Source of the DNA: Desulfobacteraceae bacterium
Lineage (GTDB): Bacteria; Desulfobacterota; Desulfobacteria; Desulfobacterales; JAABSP01
DNA: 33,717 bases
Direction: 5' to 3'
Assembly (NCBI GenBank): GCA_011390065.1
Contig: JAABTD010000028.1
Location: forward strand, 1 to 33,717
Shown: positions 16,780 to 25,111 of the stretch, in pieces
Layout: each line of letters begins with the position of its first letter
Numbering within the stretch: the first letter of the stretch is position 1
Notes under the pieces: model-generated
The model's database searches: none
Told to the model about the DNA's origin: nothing
What the model saw: only the letters and a program-made list of their open reading frames with translations
Translations under genes and position numbers: made by a program

Positions 16780-17849
16780 ATCCCGTCGATCTGATCCCCG
16801 CAGCGGATGCCGTCCCGGTCCACTGGGCCTGGTTCAAGGTGTTTCTGATTCTCACCTTCACGGTCCATATTCTGCTCATGAACGCCATGCTCGGGTCCGG
16901 AATCATCGCTTTTGTCAGCCGGCTGACCGGCGACCAGGGGACTTATGCGCTTCAAAAGGACGTCTCCGACAAGCTGACCTTTCTCATCGCCTTTGCCGTC
17001 AATTTCGGGGTGGCCCCGCTGCTGTTTCTCCAGACCCTCTACGGCCACTTTTTTTATACCAGTTCCCAGCTCATGGCCGTATTCTGGTTGTCGGTGATCG
17101 GCCTTCTGATCATCGGCTACTACAGCGCCTACCTCTACAAGTACAAATTCGATGGCTTGGCGGACCGCCGGAATTGGGTCCTGGGAACGGCCGTCCTGAT
17201 CCTGCTCATGGTCGCCTTCATCTTCGTCAACAACATGACCCTGATGATCACGCCGCTGACGTGGCCCCGGTATTTTGAAAACCCCCAGGGGACCCTGCTC
17301 AACCTGATGGACCCCACGCTGATCCCCCGATATTTCCACTTCGTGACCGCCTCGGTGGCCATGGGAGGGCTTTTCATCGCCGTGGTCTGGGAATTCAGGA
17401 GACGCCGATCCGTCCCCGACGCCCGGGCCAACATCCGACGGGGTCTCAACTGGTTTCTCTACGCCACGCTGTTTCAGATCATCTTCGGATTCTGGTTCCA
17501 GATGCAGCTCCCGGACCCGATTCTGAACCTGTTCATGGGCGGCAGCCCGCTCCACACCGGGATTTTCCTGCTGGCCCTGGGCGTGATGGTCCTGGCCCTT
17601 ATTTTCGGCATCCGGGGCAGGGTATGGCCCACCGTCGCTTCCGCCCTGACGCTGGTTTTTCTCATGATCCTCATGCGGGATCTGGTGAGAACCGCTTATC
17701 TGAAGCCCTATTTCACCCTCGACGACCTCGCGGTGACCGGCGAGTATTCGCCGCTGGTCGCGTTTCTCATCGTCCTGACCGTGGGCGCGGTTGCAGTGAC
17801 GACCGTGGCGAGATGGGGGCTGACTGCGGCATCGACTTCCAACCGATAA
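16776..17849 (+). CDS. Polytopic membrane protein, distantly like cytochrome bd subunit I
   Basis: This 357-residue protein has about nine hydrophobic segments (roughly 20-48, 67-90, 98-121, 134-152, 186-207, 226-245, 258-279, 283-303, 325-347). Histidines lie in or at the membrane segments: H16, H31, H91, H188 and H260. Segment 5 (RYFHFVTASVAMGGLFIAVV) resembles the CydA segment carrying its heme-b histidine, and H31 fits the first CydA heme ligand region. It lacks the Q-loop and is shorter than CydA, and no CydB-like gene follows. I infer a heme-bearing quinol or oxygen-reactive protein; ordinary bd oxidase is unlikely. It overlaps the DVU0298-like gene by 4 bases. The alternative is a general membrane protein of unknown role. 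Confidence 0.6.
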   Translation: MNPVDLIPAADAVPVHWAWFKVFLILTFTVHILLMNAMLGSGIIAFVSRLTGDQGTYALQKDVSDKLTFLIAFAVNFGVAPLLFLQTLYGHFFYTSSQLMAVFWLSVIGLLIIGYYSAYLYKYKFDGLADRRNWVLGTAVLILLMVAFIFVNNMTLMITPLTWPRYFENPQGTLLNLMDPTLIPRYFHFVTASVAMGGLFIAVVWEFRRRRSVPDARANIRRGLNWFLYATLFQIIFGFWFQMQLPDPILNLFMGGSPLHTGIFLLALGVMVLALIFGIRGRVWPTVASALTLVFLMILMRDLVRTAYLKPYFTLDDLAVTGEYSPLVAFLIVLTVGAVAVTTVARWGLTAASTSNR

Positions 17850-17863
17850 AGGGAACGCATCCG

Positions 17864-18334
17864 ATGAAACAACCGGTCATATTGATCTGTATGCTGTGGC
17901 TGATGGCGATGGGTCCGGCAACCCCCGCTTATGGGGCGACCCTGAGCGTTCAAGTGAAAGCCGGCGACGTGCGGTCGACGCCTTCCTTTCTTGGGAACAT
18001 CCTGGCCAAGCTTCCTTACGGCGCGCGGGTTGCGGCGACCGGGGAGCGGGGCGACTGGATCGGCGTGGCCGGCGGCGGGGTCACGGGGTGGATGCACCGA
18101 TCGGCCCTGACGGAAAAAGAAATCGTTTTCAAAGCCGGCGCCGCCGACGTGGACCAGTACGCCACCAGCGAGGAAATCTCACTGGCCGGCAAGGGGTTCA
18201 GCGAGGAAGTGGAGAACGCCTACAAGTCTCGGAATCCCAATGTCGATTTCACCTGGATCGATCGAATGGAGGCCATCACGGTTTCCCAGAACGAGATGTT
18301 GCGGTTTCTGCAGGAAGGACAGGTCAGGCCTTAA
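17864..18334 (+). CDS. Secreted SH3-domain protein
   Basis: This 156-residue protein starts with a signal peptide (hydrophobic to about 22, cleavage near AYG-ATL) followed by a bacterial SH3 domain (VKAGDVRSTPSFLGNILAKL, then GWMHRSALTEK, residues ~28-85) and a helical tail. SH3b domains bind peptidoglycan or protein ligands in the envelope. It lies 14 bases after the membrane protein gene and 10 bases before the M48 peptidase gene, so all three are one transcript. Partnership with the peptidase is inferred from position. Confidence 0.8.
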   Translation: MKQPVILICMLWLMAMGPATPAYGATLSVQVKAGDVRSTPSFLGNILAKLPYGARVAATGERGDWIGVAGGGVTGWMHRSALTEKEIVFKAGAADVDQYATSEEISLAGKGFSEEVENAYKSRNPNVDFTWIDRMEAITVSQNEMLRFLQEGQVRP

Positions 18335-18344
18335 AGGAGGGGAT

Positions 18345-19295
18345 ATGAAACCGACCGACAGAAGAGCATTTCTCGGCTTTGCCGGCAAATGGGTTCTGGG
18401 CGCCGCCGCCGCCCCGACCCTCGCCGCCTTCCTGGCCGGCTGCGAATCCATGGGCGAAGTGGCCGCCCTGGGCTCGTCGATTGCCGCGTCCCAGGGCTGG
18501 ATCAGCGAAGAGCAGGGACAATCCCTTGTCCGGAGCGCCGATGCGGTGGGCAAGTCTTTTCAGGACATCACCCCCGAGCAGGAATATTACATCGGAAGGA
18601 CCGTGGGCGCCGTGATCCTCCAGCAGTACCGGCCCTACGCCGAACCCGCCGCAACCCGGTACGTCAATCTTCTGGGTCAGACCGCGGCCCGGGCCTCGGA
18701 GCGCCCCGAGACCTTCGGGGGGTATCATTTTCTTATCCTCGATTCCGATGAAATCAATGCATTTGCCGCTCCCGGCGGCCTCATTTTCGTGACCCGCGGT
18801 CTGCTCCGCTGCTGCCGGAGCGAAGACGCCGCCGCGGCCGTGCTTGCCCACGAAGTCGCCCATGTGCATCTCAAGCACGGTCTGCGGGCCATCAGCGCCT
18901 CGCGGATCACCAACGCTCTGACCATCATCGGCGCCGAAAGCGCCAAGACCTTCGGCGGGCGGGATCTGGCGAAACTCACGTCAGTCTTCGAGGATTCCGT
19001 CTCGGACGTCACCGGGACGCTGGTCAACAGCGGATATGCCAAGTCGCAGGAATATGCATCGGATGCCGACGCCGCGGTCACCCTGCGCAATGCGGGATAC
19101 AACCCCAACGGCCTGACGGACATGCTGGCGGTCATGGGCCGCCGCCTTGACCCCGGCGGGCGCGATTTCGCCAAAACCCATCCTTCCCCTGAAGCGCGCA
19201 TCCGGAAACTTCACCCCCTGATATCGGGGTTCGGCCCGGTGGGCGCGCCTCCGGCCCGGCAGGCGCGTTTCGAGGCGGCCATGAGAAACGTCTGA
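18345..19295 (+). CDS. M48-family metallopeptidase, Tat-type lipoprotein
   Basis: This 316-residue protein begins with a twin-arginine-like start (TDRRAFLGFAG), a hydrophobic run and a lipobox ending at C33 (AFLAGC), so it is probably exported and lipid-anchored. The zinc-binding motif HEVAH is at 169-173 (LAHEVAHVHLKHG), and the downstream glutamate ligand lies in SQEYASDADA. M48 members of this kind (BepA/LoiP group) act in envelope protein quality control. AAAGGAGGGG precedes the ATG. It lies next to an SH3 secreted protein and the CHASE2 cyclase gene, whose GTG starts 4 bases after its stop. Confidence 0.9.
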   Translation: MKPTDRRAFLGFAGKWVLGAAAAPTLAAFLAGCESMGEVAALGSSIAASQGWISEEQGQSLVRSADAVGKSFQDITPEQEYYIGRTVGAVILQQYRPYAEPAATRYVNLLGQTAARASERPETFGGYHFLILDSDEINAFAAPGGLIFVTRGLLRCCRSEDAAAAVLAHEVAHVHLKHGLRAISASRITNALTIIGAESAKTFGGRDLAKLTSVFEDSVSDVTGTLVNSGYAKSQEYASDADAAVTLRNAGYNPNGLTDMLAVMGRRLDPGGRDFAKTHPSPEARIRKLHPLISGFGPVGAPPARQARFEAAMRNV

Positions 19296-19299
19296 TCGG

Positions 19300-21483
19300 G
19301 TGCTGAAGCGATTCGCCAGGCTGGATCGTCGCATCTTCGTCATCTGCGCCGGCGTTGCCGGCGTCTTGGTTTCGCTGTTCCTGTGGCAAATGGAATGGCT
19401 CGACGCCTGGGAGGCCAGGACCTGGGACTGGCGCTCTCGGTTTCTGGCGGAAAAAGGGGCGGCCGGCGACGACATCCGTTTGATCCTGGTGGATCAGAAC
19501 AGCCTTGACTGGGGCAGGGACGTCAACGGCTGGTCGTGGCCCTGGCCCCGGGAGGTCTACGGAGCGATCATTCGCCACTGCCGGCAAAGGGGCGCCCGGG
19601 CGGTGGCCCTGGACATCCTGTTCACCGAGCCGTCGATTTACGGGGCCGGCGACGATCAGACCCTGGGGGAGGCCCTTGCGGCCCACGGCCGGGTGGCCGG
19701 GACGGTCTTTCTGGGTAAAGAAACCGGGGATCGGTTGGCGTGGCCCGATGATCTGCCGTTCTCCGGAATCGATGTCCGCGTTGCGCCGGACCTCCGAGAA
19801 AACCCCGTTCCCCGATTTCCCCGCGCCGCCTTTCCCATTCCGGAAGTCGCTGCGAACGCCGCCCTTCTCTGCAATGTCCAGCTCTCCCCCGACCCCGATG
19901 GCGTCTATCGCCGCATTTCCCTGTTAGGCCGATTCGACGACCGCTACCTGGTGGCCCTGGGTCTGGGACCCTATTTGGCCGCCGAGCCCGAAGCCGCTGT
20001 GACCGTTGACCGTCAGACCATCCGGGTGGGGGATCGCGCCATTCCCATTGACGCCGAAGGCCGGACCATCCTCCGGTTCCGGGGCCCCGCCGGCGCCCAC
20101 GCGGCCTACAGCGCCGCCGCGGTGATCCAGTCGGAAATCCGCAGGATGGAAGGGGAGACGCCGGTGATCGATGATCCTGAAGCGTTCAAGGACAAATACG
20201 TCTTTGTGGGGTTTTCCGCGCCGGGACTTTACGACCTGCGCCCCACGCCCGGCGGCGGGGTGTTCCCCGGCGTGGAGATCCACGCGACGGCCCTGGACAA
20301 TTTCCTCTCCGGCGATTTCGTCCGGACCGTTTCCTCATTCCAGACCTTCCTGGTGGGCGCCGGGCTGACCCTGGCCTGCGTAACAATCATGGCCTTTCTG
20401 GCCCACCCGGGGATCATCGTGGGCGTCGGTCTGCTCTTCGCCCTGCTGGCCCCGGCCGTATCCGCGGTCTACTATCTCAATGGATGGTGGCTCCACCTGA
20501 TGTTCTGCGAAACCGCCGTGGCAACGGCGGTATTTCTCGGCGTCGCCATCAAATACGCTACCGAAGGCCACCAGAAACGGTTTATTAAAAACGCCTTCAA
20601 GCACTACATCAGCCCTGCGGTCATCGACCAGCTGATCAACGATCCGGACAAACTGCAGCTGGGGGGCGACCGACGGGTTCTCAGCTTTTTCTTTTCGGAT
20701 ATCGAGTCCTTCACCGCCCTCTCCGAAAAGCTCGATCCCCGGGAATTGACCGGCCTGCTCAATGAATACCTGACGGCCATGACCGACATCATCACCGAGG
20801 AGGGCGGCGCCGTCGACAAATACGAAGGCGACGCCATCATGGCCTTCTGGAACGCCCCTCTGGAGATGGCGGACCACGCCGACCGCTGCGTCAAAGCCGC
20901 CCTGAGATGCCAGGCCAAACTCGCTCAGTTGCGGCCCTATTTCAGGGAAAAGCTGAAAGGAAAGATGGGTCAGGACCTTCACATGCGCATCGGGATGAAC
21001 ACGGGCGAGGCCGTGGTGGGGAATTTCGGGTCCCACGCCAAATTCGATTACACGGCCATCGGCGACGCCGTCAATCTGGCGTCCCGCCTGGAGGGCGCCA
21101 ACAAGGAATTCGGAACCTACGCCATGATCTCCGGCCATACCCGGGATGCCATGACGGCGGATTTCGGTTTTCGCGAACTCGGACGGCTTCAGGTGGTCGG
21201 CAAGAAGGCCGAGGCGGTCACGGTGTTCGAGCCCATGTACCTGAAGGAATTCGACGCCAAAAAAGAACTCTACGCAGCCTTTTTCGAAGGGCTGAGTCTG
21301 TTCTATGAAGGGAAGCTCCAGGCGGCCGAAACCGCCTTCTCCCAAATCGCCCGGTTCGACGCGGCCGCAGGGGCCTATCACCGAAAGTGTAAAGAATTGC
21401 TGAACGCCATGGCCGAAAGCCCGGACGGCGGGGAAACCATGATGCAGGCGTGGAAAGGGATCTGGGTAATGACGCGGAAGTAG
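19300..21483 (+). CDS. CHASE2-domain adenylate cyclase (class III)
   Basis: This 727-residue protein has an N-terminal membrane helix (12-29), a large extracytoplasmic CHASE2 sensor domain (about 35-340), a block of hydrophobic segments (about 349-416) and a class III cyclase domain (about 460-650). The cyclase metal aspartates are in FFFSDIESFT and YEGDAIMAF, and the D-T pair in FDYTAIGDAVNLASR favours ATP over GTP. A C-terminal helical region of ~75 residues follows. It makes cAMP in response to an unknown envelope signal. The start is GTG at 19300. It closes the plus-strand cluster and shares the transcript with the M48 lipoprotein, suggesting an envelope-stress input. Confidence 0.9.
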   Translation: MLKRFARLDRRIFVICAGVAGVLVSLFLWQMEWLDAWEARTWDWRSRFLAEKGAAGDDIRLILVDQNSLDWGRDVNGWSWPWPREVYGAIIRHCRQRGARAVALDILFTEPSIYGAGDDQTLGEALAAHGRVAGTVFLGKETGDRLAWPDDLPFSGIDVRVAPDLRENPVPRFPRAAFPIPEVAANAALLCNVQLSPDPDGVYRRISLLGRFDDRYLVALGLGPYLAAEPEAAVTVDRQTIRVGDRAIPIDAEGRTILRFRGPAGAHAAYSAAAVIQSEIRRMEGETPVIDDPEAFKDKYVFVGFSAPGLYDLRPTPGGGVFPGVEIHATALDNFLSGDFVRTVSSFQTFLVGAGLTLACVTIMAFLAHPGIIVGVGLLFALLAPAVSAVYYLNGWWLHLMFCETAVATAVFLGVAIKYATEGHQKRFIKNAFKHYISPAVIDQLINDPDKLQLGGDRRVLSFFFSDIESFTALSEKLDPRELTGLLNEYLTAMTDIITEEGGAVDKYEGDAIMAFWNAPLEMADHADRCVKAALRCQAKLAQLRPYFREKLKGKMGQDLHMRIGMNTGEAVVGNFGSHAKFDYTAIGDAVNLASRLEGANKEFGTYAMISGHTRDAMTADFGFRELGRLQVVGKKAEAVTVFEPMYLKEFDAKKELYAAFFEGLSLFYEGKLQAAETAFSQIARFDAAAGAYHRKCKELLNAMAESPDGGETMMQAWKGIWVMTRK

Positions 21484-21539
21484 CGGTGATCCCGATGCCG
21501 CAACGATTGCCGCCGCTTATCATGGCCGCCGGCGGGGCG

Positions 21540-22319
21540 TCATCTCTCCTTCCAATCCGGCTTCCGTTTATCGAAAAACGCGCTGACGCCTTCTTTTGCG
21601 TCATCGGTGCTGCACAAACGCGCAAAGACTTCATTCATATACGCAAACTGCTTCTCGTACGCCATGTCTTCTGCGTTGTAAAACGCGCTCTTGGCGATTT
21701 GGACGGCCACCGGGCTTCTTTGCGCCAAATCCTTGGCCCAGGCCATGGCTTCTTTTTCCAATTCGTCATCCGGCACGATGCGGTTGACCAGCCCCAGGTC
21801 AAGCGCTTCCCGGGCGGGGATCAATTTGCCGTAGAGCAGCAGTTCCAGCGCTTTTTTGCGGCCGACGCACTTTGATACCGGGATGACCGGCCCGACGCAG
21901 TTCAGCCCCACGTTGATGGCCGTCAGCCCCATTTTAGCCCTTTCACTCGCAATGACCAGATCGGCTGCAGCTGCGAGGCCCATTCCGTTAGCGGCGGCCA
22001 CACCCTGAAGCCGGGCGATGACCGGCTTTTTCATGGTGGAGATCGTCAGGAGAGGCCGCTCCATGCGTTCGATCCACTCACGGTATTCCAGCGTGGATTT
22101 GCCCGCCAATTCATTGACGTCGATTCCCGCACTGAAGGACCGCCCCGCCCCTCCCAGCAGGATGACCCGGACATCCTTGTCTTCTTCCGCCTGCATGAGA
22201 GCCGAATGCAGTTCCTCGGCCATTCCGGTGTTGAAGGTGTTCATCTGTTCAGGCCGATTTAAAATGATTTCGACCACATGGTTATCGCCTTTTTTTACGA
22301 TCACTTCTGAATAGGTCAT
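21540..22319 (-). CDS. Crotonase-fold protein lacking the usual catalytic glutamates
   Basis: This ~259-residue enoyl-CoA hydratase/isomerase-family protein has the N-terminal fold (LNRPEQMNTFNTGM), the first oxyanion-hole region (GRSFSAGIDVNEL) and the second (GVAAANGMGLAAAADLVIA). When I align it by eye to rat enoyl-CoA hydratase, the two catalytic Glu positions fall on Gly (in NGMGLAA) and Ala (in GLTAINVG). So hydration of enoyl-CoA is unlikely; another crotonase reaction (isomerase, hydrolase or decarboxylase-like) is possible. The start at 22319 is preferred because GGGAG lies 6 bases upstream; an ATG at 22331 is possible. It is convergent with the cyclase gene. Confidence 0.85.
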   Translation of the reverse strand: MTYSEVIVKKGDNHVVEIILNRPEQMNTFNTGMAEELHSALMQAEEDKDVRVILLGGAGRSFSAGIDVNELAGKSTLEYREWIERMERPLLTISTMKKPVIARLQGVAAANGMGLAAAADLVIASERAKMGLTAINVGLNCVGPVIPVSKCVGRKKALELLLYGKLIPAREALDLGLVNRIVPDDELEKEAMAWAKDLAQRSPVAVQIAKSAFYNAEDMAYEKQFAYMNEVFARLCSTDDAKEGVSAFFDKRKPDWKER

Positions 22320-22542
22320 GCTTGCTCCCATTTTGAATTTTACTGACCATCGATTTTCCAGCCATTTTCTAAATCCCCGAACAGGCGCCTGAACGTCCTG
22401 TAACGGTTAGAAAAAGCACTTCTAATCAACACCCGCCTTCATATCATTCGAATTTTCCTAAATCAAACCAAAAACACCGTCGTCCTAAAGTTGAGGGTCT
22501 CGGCGTCAAGAAGAATAAACCCTTGTCAAAGGATGTAATGAT

Positions 22543-24657
22543 TTATCGCTCCAGCGGCAACATGTCTTCCACATGGAGGAAGTTCCAGAAAACGTACCCG
22601 CGGGTAACCGGAAACTGGGCGTAATCCGTGTTCGGATTGACGATCTCTTCCTGACCACGGATGGTTTCAATCGCCCACTCCGACGCTTCCTGGTGGACGC
22701 CGCTGTCGAGCATCTCTTGCAAAGTAATCGGGGGCGACTGTAGAAAGCCGTGCACGAGCAGTGATGAAAAATTCTGGAAATAGCTCGTCTGATTCACGAT
22801 CGTTTGGCATACGCCGTCTTCATCCTCTCCTTTGAACACCTGCTTCAGGGGAATGTTCACCGGATTCTGGGCTGAGCCGGGATTGCTGACGGCAAAAGCG
22901 ACGCCGTCGTAGGTTCCGTCGAAGGATAAAAGAACGGATCCGCCGGTGGGAGGACCATAAGTCAAGCTTTGTTCACATTCCTCCTCCTCGTTTTCATATT
23001 TGGCCGCCGGAAACTGGAGCCGGACCTGGTCCTCCCCGGTCAGCTTGAGGGTGTTCACATCCGTGGTCATCCGGACATCGTGAAATTCCCACCAGCCGTT
23101 CGCCCCGGACTGAAGCGTCATCTCCGGCAGGTTATGCACCGCATCGTCCACGATCAGCCAGTATTTGATGTTCCCGACCCATACGTCGCAGTCGCCCACA
23201 TTTTTTTTCACCTTTTCCATCAGTTCATTCGCCTTTCCATCGTTGCCCAGCAGCATGTTCTGCTGCGCCACGTGGAGCATCTCCCTGAGTCGCCCGCAAT
23301 CCCCTTCGGCCAGCAGTTCATCCGCCATTTTCCCGGCGACATCCGCCGCCTCACCGATCAGGTCCGATGCGAGAGCGTCGTTTCCCAGGGCCTGAGCCTG
23401 TGCAGCGACCCCCAACAGGGCGGCTTTTCCCTTCTCGTTCTGGTTTCCGGCGGCGATATCCCGGGCTGCATTGGCGAGGTCGTTCAGCGCGTTCTGCAGC
23501 GCCGGATCATTCAGATTCGGTTCAAAATCCGGATCATTCGTCATCTGGTCCTGCCAATCGGTCAGGATCGACGTGAGATCCATCCTGGCAGCCATGTAGC
23601 CGCTCTGGGATCGCGCCAGGCGGCCTGATGTCCGCCTTTGGAGGTAATCCGGTTCTATAGCGTCGAACACGCCGTAAATGGATGAAAGGGACGTCGCCCG
23701 ACACTGAAAATGGAATGAGCCGTCGCGGCTGCAACCGTTTTCGATCACTTCCCATCGGCCGTCGGCATGGCTGAAAACAGCGAGTTGGGGGCTATCGGAA
23801 AGGCGACCGTTGTCCTGGATCCGGACGGCGATCTCCTTCCCCGCAACCAGTTGCGCCCCGCTGCCGTCCGCTCCTTGCGCGCCGATGGAAAACGCCATCT
23901 GCAAATTGAGATCCGCTCCGGAACTCAACGCCTCGAACACGGGTTGGACGTGAATCGGATCGATCTCGGTCAGGCTCGCCACCACCGGCGTTTCGGCGAA
24001 CAGGGCCGCATCGGCGACAGCCTCGTAAACAGGGGCGTCCGGCCTTCCCAGGTAGAGGCGCTGCGATTCCCCCTGCCGGATAAGCGCCATATCTCCGAAA
24101 GGCGTCAACTCGACGCGATAAAACGATGTTCCCGACATTGCCGATGACCGGAGAAAAGGATACAATGTTTCCAACGCAGCGGTGTATCCCGGTACATACC
24201 CCGAGGCCGACGCCTTTACCCAACCGCTCGGCGAAACATCGAATCGCCCTGTGGCGACGCCGTTCGCATCGGTCAGTTCGCCGCCGCCCACCCGGGCATT
24301 GAGAACAGGCTCTCCGGAAATGTCCACGACATGGGCCATGGCGTCGATGTTCAACGCATCGTTCTCACCGGCGATGAACCGCAGCGCATAGACGACCTCC
24401 GCCAATCCCATCCTGTCGTCCCCGTTCACATCGTTTCCGGTCAGGGACCAGTCGGGGGGAGCCGCCGACGGCGCCATCCCCGCTGTTACCTGCAAACCAA
24501 GCACCACGTCGGACAGATCGACGCCGCCGTCGTTATTCAAATCCCCTTCGGCGGCCATGGACAGGGCCGGGATGCCTGAAAGCGCCGTTGCGAAGAGAAG
24601 ACAGCATCCAGTGCAAAGCAATCGCTTAAAAAAGGTGTTTCTACAAATGGTTTTCAT
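22543..24657 (-). CDS. Large secreted dockerin-domain protein
   Basis: This 704-residue protein has a signal peptide (MKTICRNTFFKRLLCTGCC, then hydrophobic to about residue 35) directly followed by a type I dockerin-like domain with two calcium loops (GDLNNDGGVDLSDVVLGLQ and GNDVNGDDRMGLAEVVYALR). After it comes a carboxypeptidase-regulatory-like beta segment (VVDISGEPVLNARVGGG), a long mixed region, and an alanine-rich helical repeat zone around residues 390-480. Dockerins bind calcium and cohesins; free-standing ones are also used for surface display. No cohesin gene is in view. AGAGGTG precedes the ATG. Function of the main body is unknown. Confidence 0.8.
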   Translation of the reverse strand: MKTICRNTFFKRLLCTGCCLLFATALSGIPALSMAAEGDLNNDGGVDLSDVVLGLQVTAGMAPSAAPPDWSLTGNDVNGDDRMGLAEVVYALRFIAGENDALNIDAMAHVVDISGEPVLNARVGGGELTDANGVATGRFDVSPSGWVKASASGYVPGYTAALETLYPFLRSSAMSGTSFYRVELTPFGDMALIRQGESQRLYLGRPDAPVYEAVADAALFAETPVVASLTEIDPIHVQPVFEALSSGADLNLQMAFSIGAQGADGSGAQLVAGKEIAVRIQDNGRLSDSPQLAVFSHADGRWEVIENGCSRDGSFHFQCRATSLSSIYGVFDAIEPDYLQRRTSGRLARSQSGYMAARMDLTSILTDWQDQMTNDPDFEPNLNDPALQNALNDLANAARDIAAGNQNEKGKAALLGVAAQAQALGNDALASDLIGEAADVAGKMADELLAEGDCGRLREMLHVAQQNMLLGNDGKANELMEKVKKNVGDCDVWVGNIKYWLIVDDAVHNLPEMTLQSGANGWWEFHDVRMTTDVNTLKLTGEDQVRLQFPAAKYENEEEECEQSLTYGPPTGGSVLLSFDGTYDGVAFAVSNPGSAQNPVNIPLKQVFKGEDEDGVCQTIVNQTSYFQNFSSLLVHGFLQSPPITLQEMLDSGVHQEASEWAIETIRGQEEIVNPNTDYAQFPVTRGYVFWNFLHVEDMLPLER

Positions 24658-24978
24658 GGTTCACCTCTGTGTTTGTGGATTAAATTGTTCCCGGAATGGC
24701 GACATTGGTCGTCGCGTGGAGGGCTGCCCGGACTGAAGCGATCTTCAATGATGGGGCCCGGATTCCGGATGATAGGAATGGATAATGGTTGTTACGGCAT
24801 GGGACCCGGTTGCGTTTATGTTCAACAAACAATTCGGCCCGATTCGGGGCGCCGGACGGATCGGGCAGCATCGGGTCGCCCGGGAATCGAATTTGCCTCA
24901 GATTAGCGGGCCTGTCCCTGCCTGTCAATCAAATGCTGCACTATCATCCACCATTTGAAGCCTTCCCGAAAATTCACC
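24658..24978. other. Intergenic stretch between divergent genes, no gene recognised
   Basis: The dockerin gene and the helicase gene diverge here. I see no reading frame with a recognisable domain and no tRNA; the stretch presumably holds the dockerin promoter on the minus strand. The helicase promoter and leader follow at 24979-25111. Confidence 0.5.
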
Positions 24979-25007
24979 TTGACTTCCGCCGGTTAAGCGG
25001 TTATATT
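24979..25007 (+). promoter_or_regulatory. Sigma-70-type promoter of the DEAD-box helicase gene
   Basis: -35 TTGACT (24979-24984), 17-base spacer, -10 TATATT (25002-25007). The predicted start near 25014 gives a leader of about 98 bases. Confidence 0.7.
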
Positions 25008-25024
25008 TCCTTCTGATTTACCGT

Positions 25025-25085
25025 AGCTCCAGGTTTTAACGACAGAAATCATCGTAAGCCCCGGAATGCCTCCGGAGCTTTTTTT
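25025..25085 (+). promoter_or_regulatory. Leader attenuator: terminator with competing antiterminator
   Basis: A terminator hairpin (25056-25065 with 25071-25080, one mismatch, 5-base loop) is followed by a run of seven Ts (25079-25085). It lies 26 bases before the helicase ATG and after its promoter, so it would end transcription before the gene. AGCTCCAGG (25025-25033) can pair with GGAGCT and CCT of the terminator (25069-25079, two-base bulge) and would break the hairpin. This gives two mutually exclusive structures, as in attenuators. A released ~70-nt small RNA is also possible. Confidence 0.55.
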
Positions 25086-25111
25086 ATGGTCTCAACAGAA
25101 AGAAGAACTGA

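Noticed and set aside
22543-24657. Possible cellulosome component
   Set aside because: A dockerin domain is present, but no cohesin, carbohydrate-binding or glycosidase domain is visible here.
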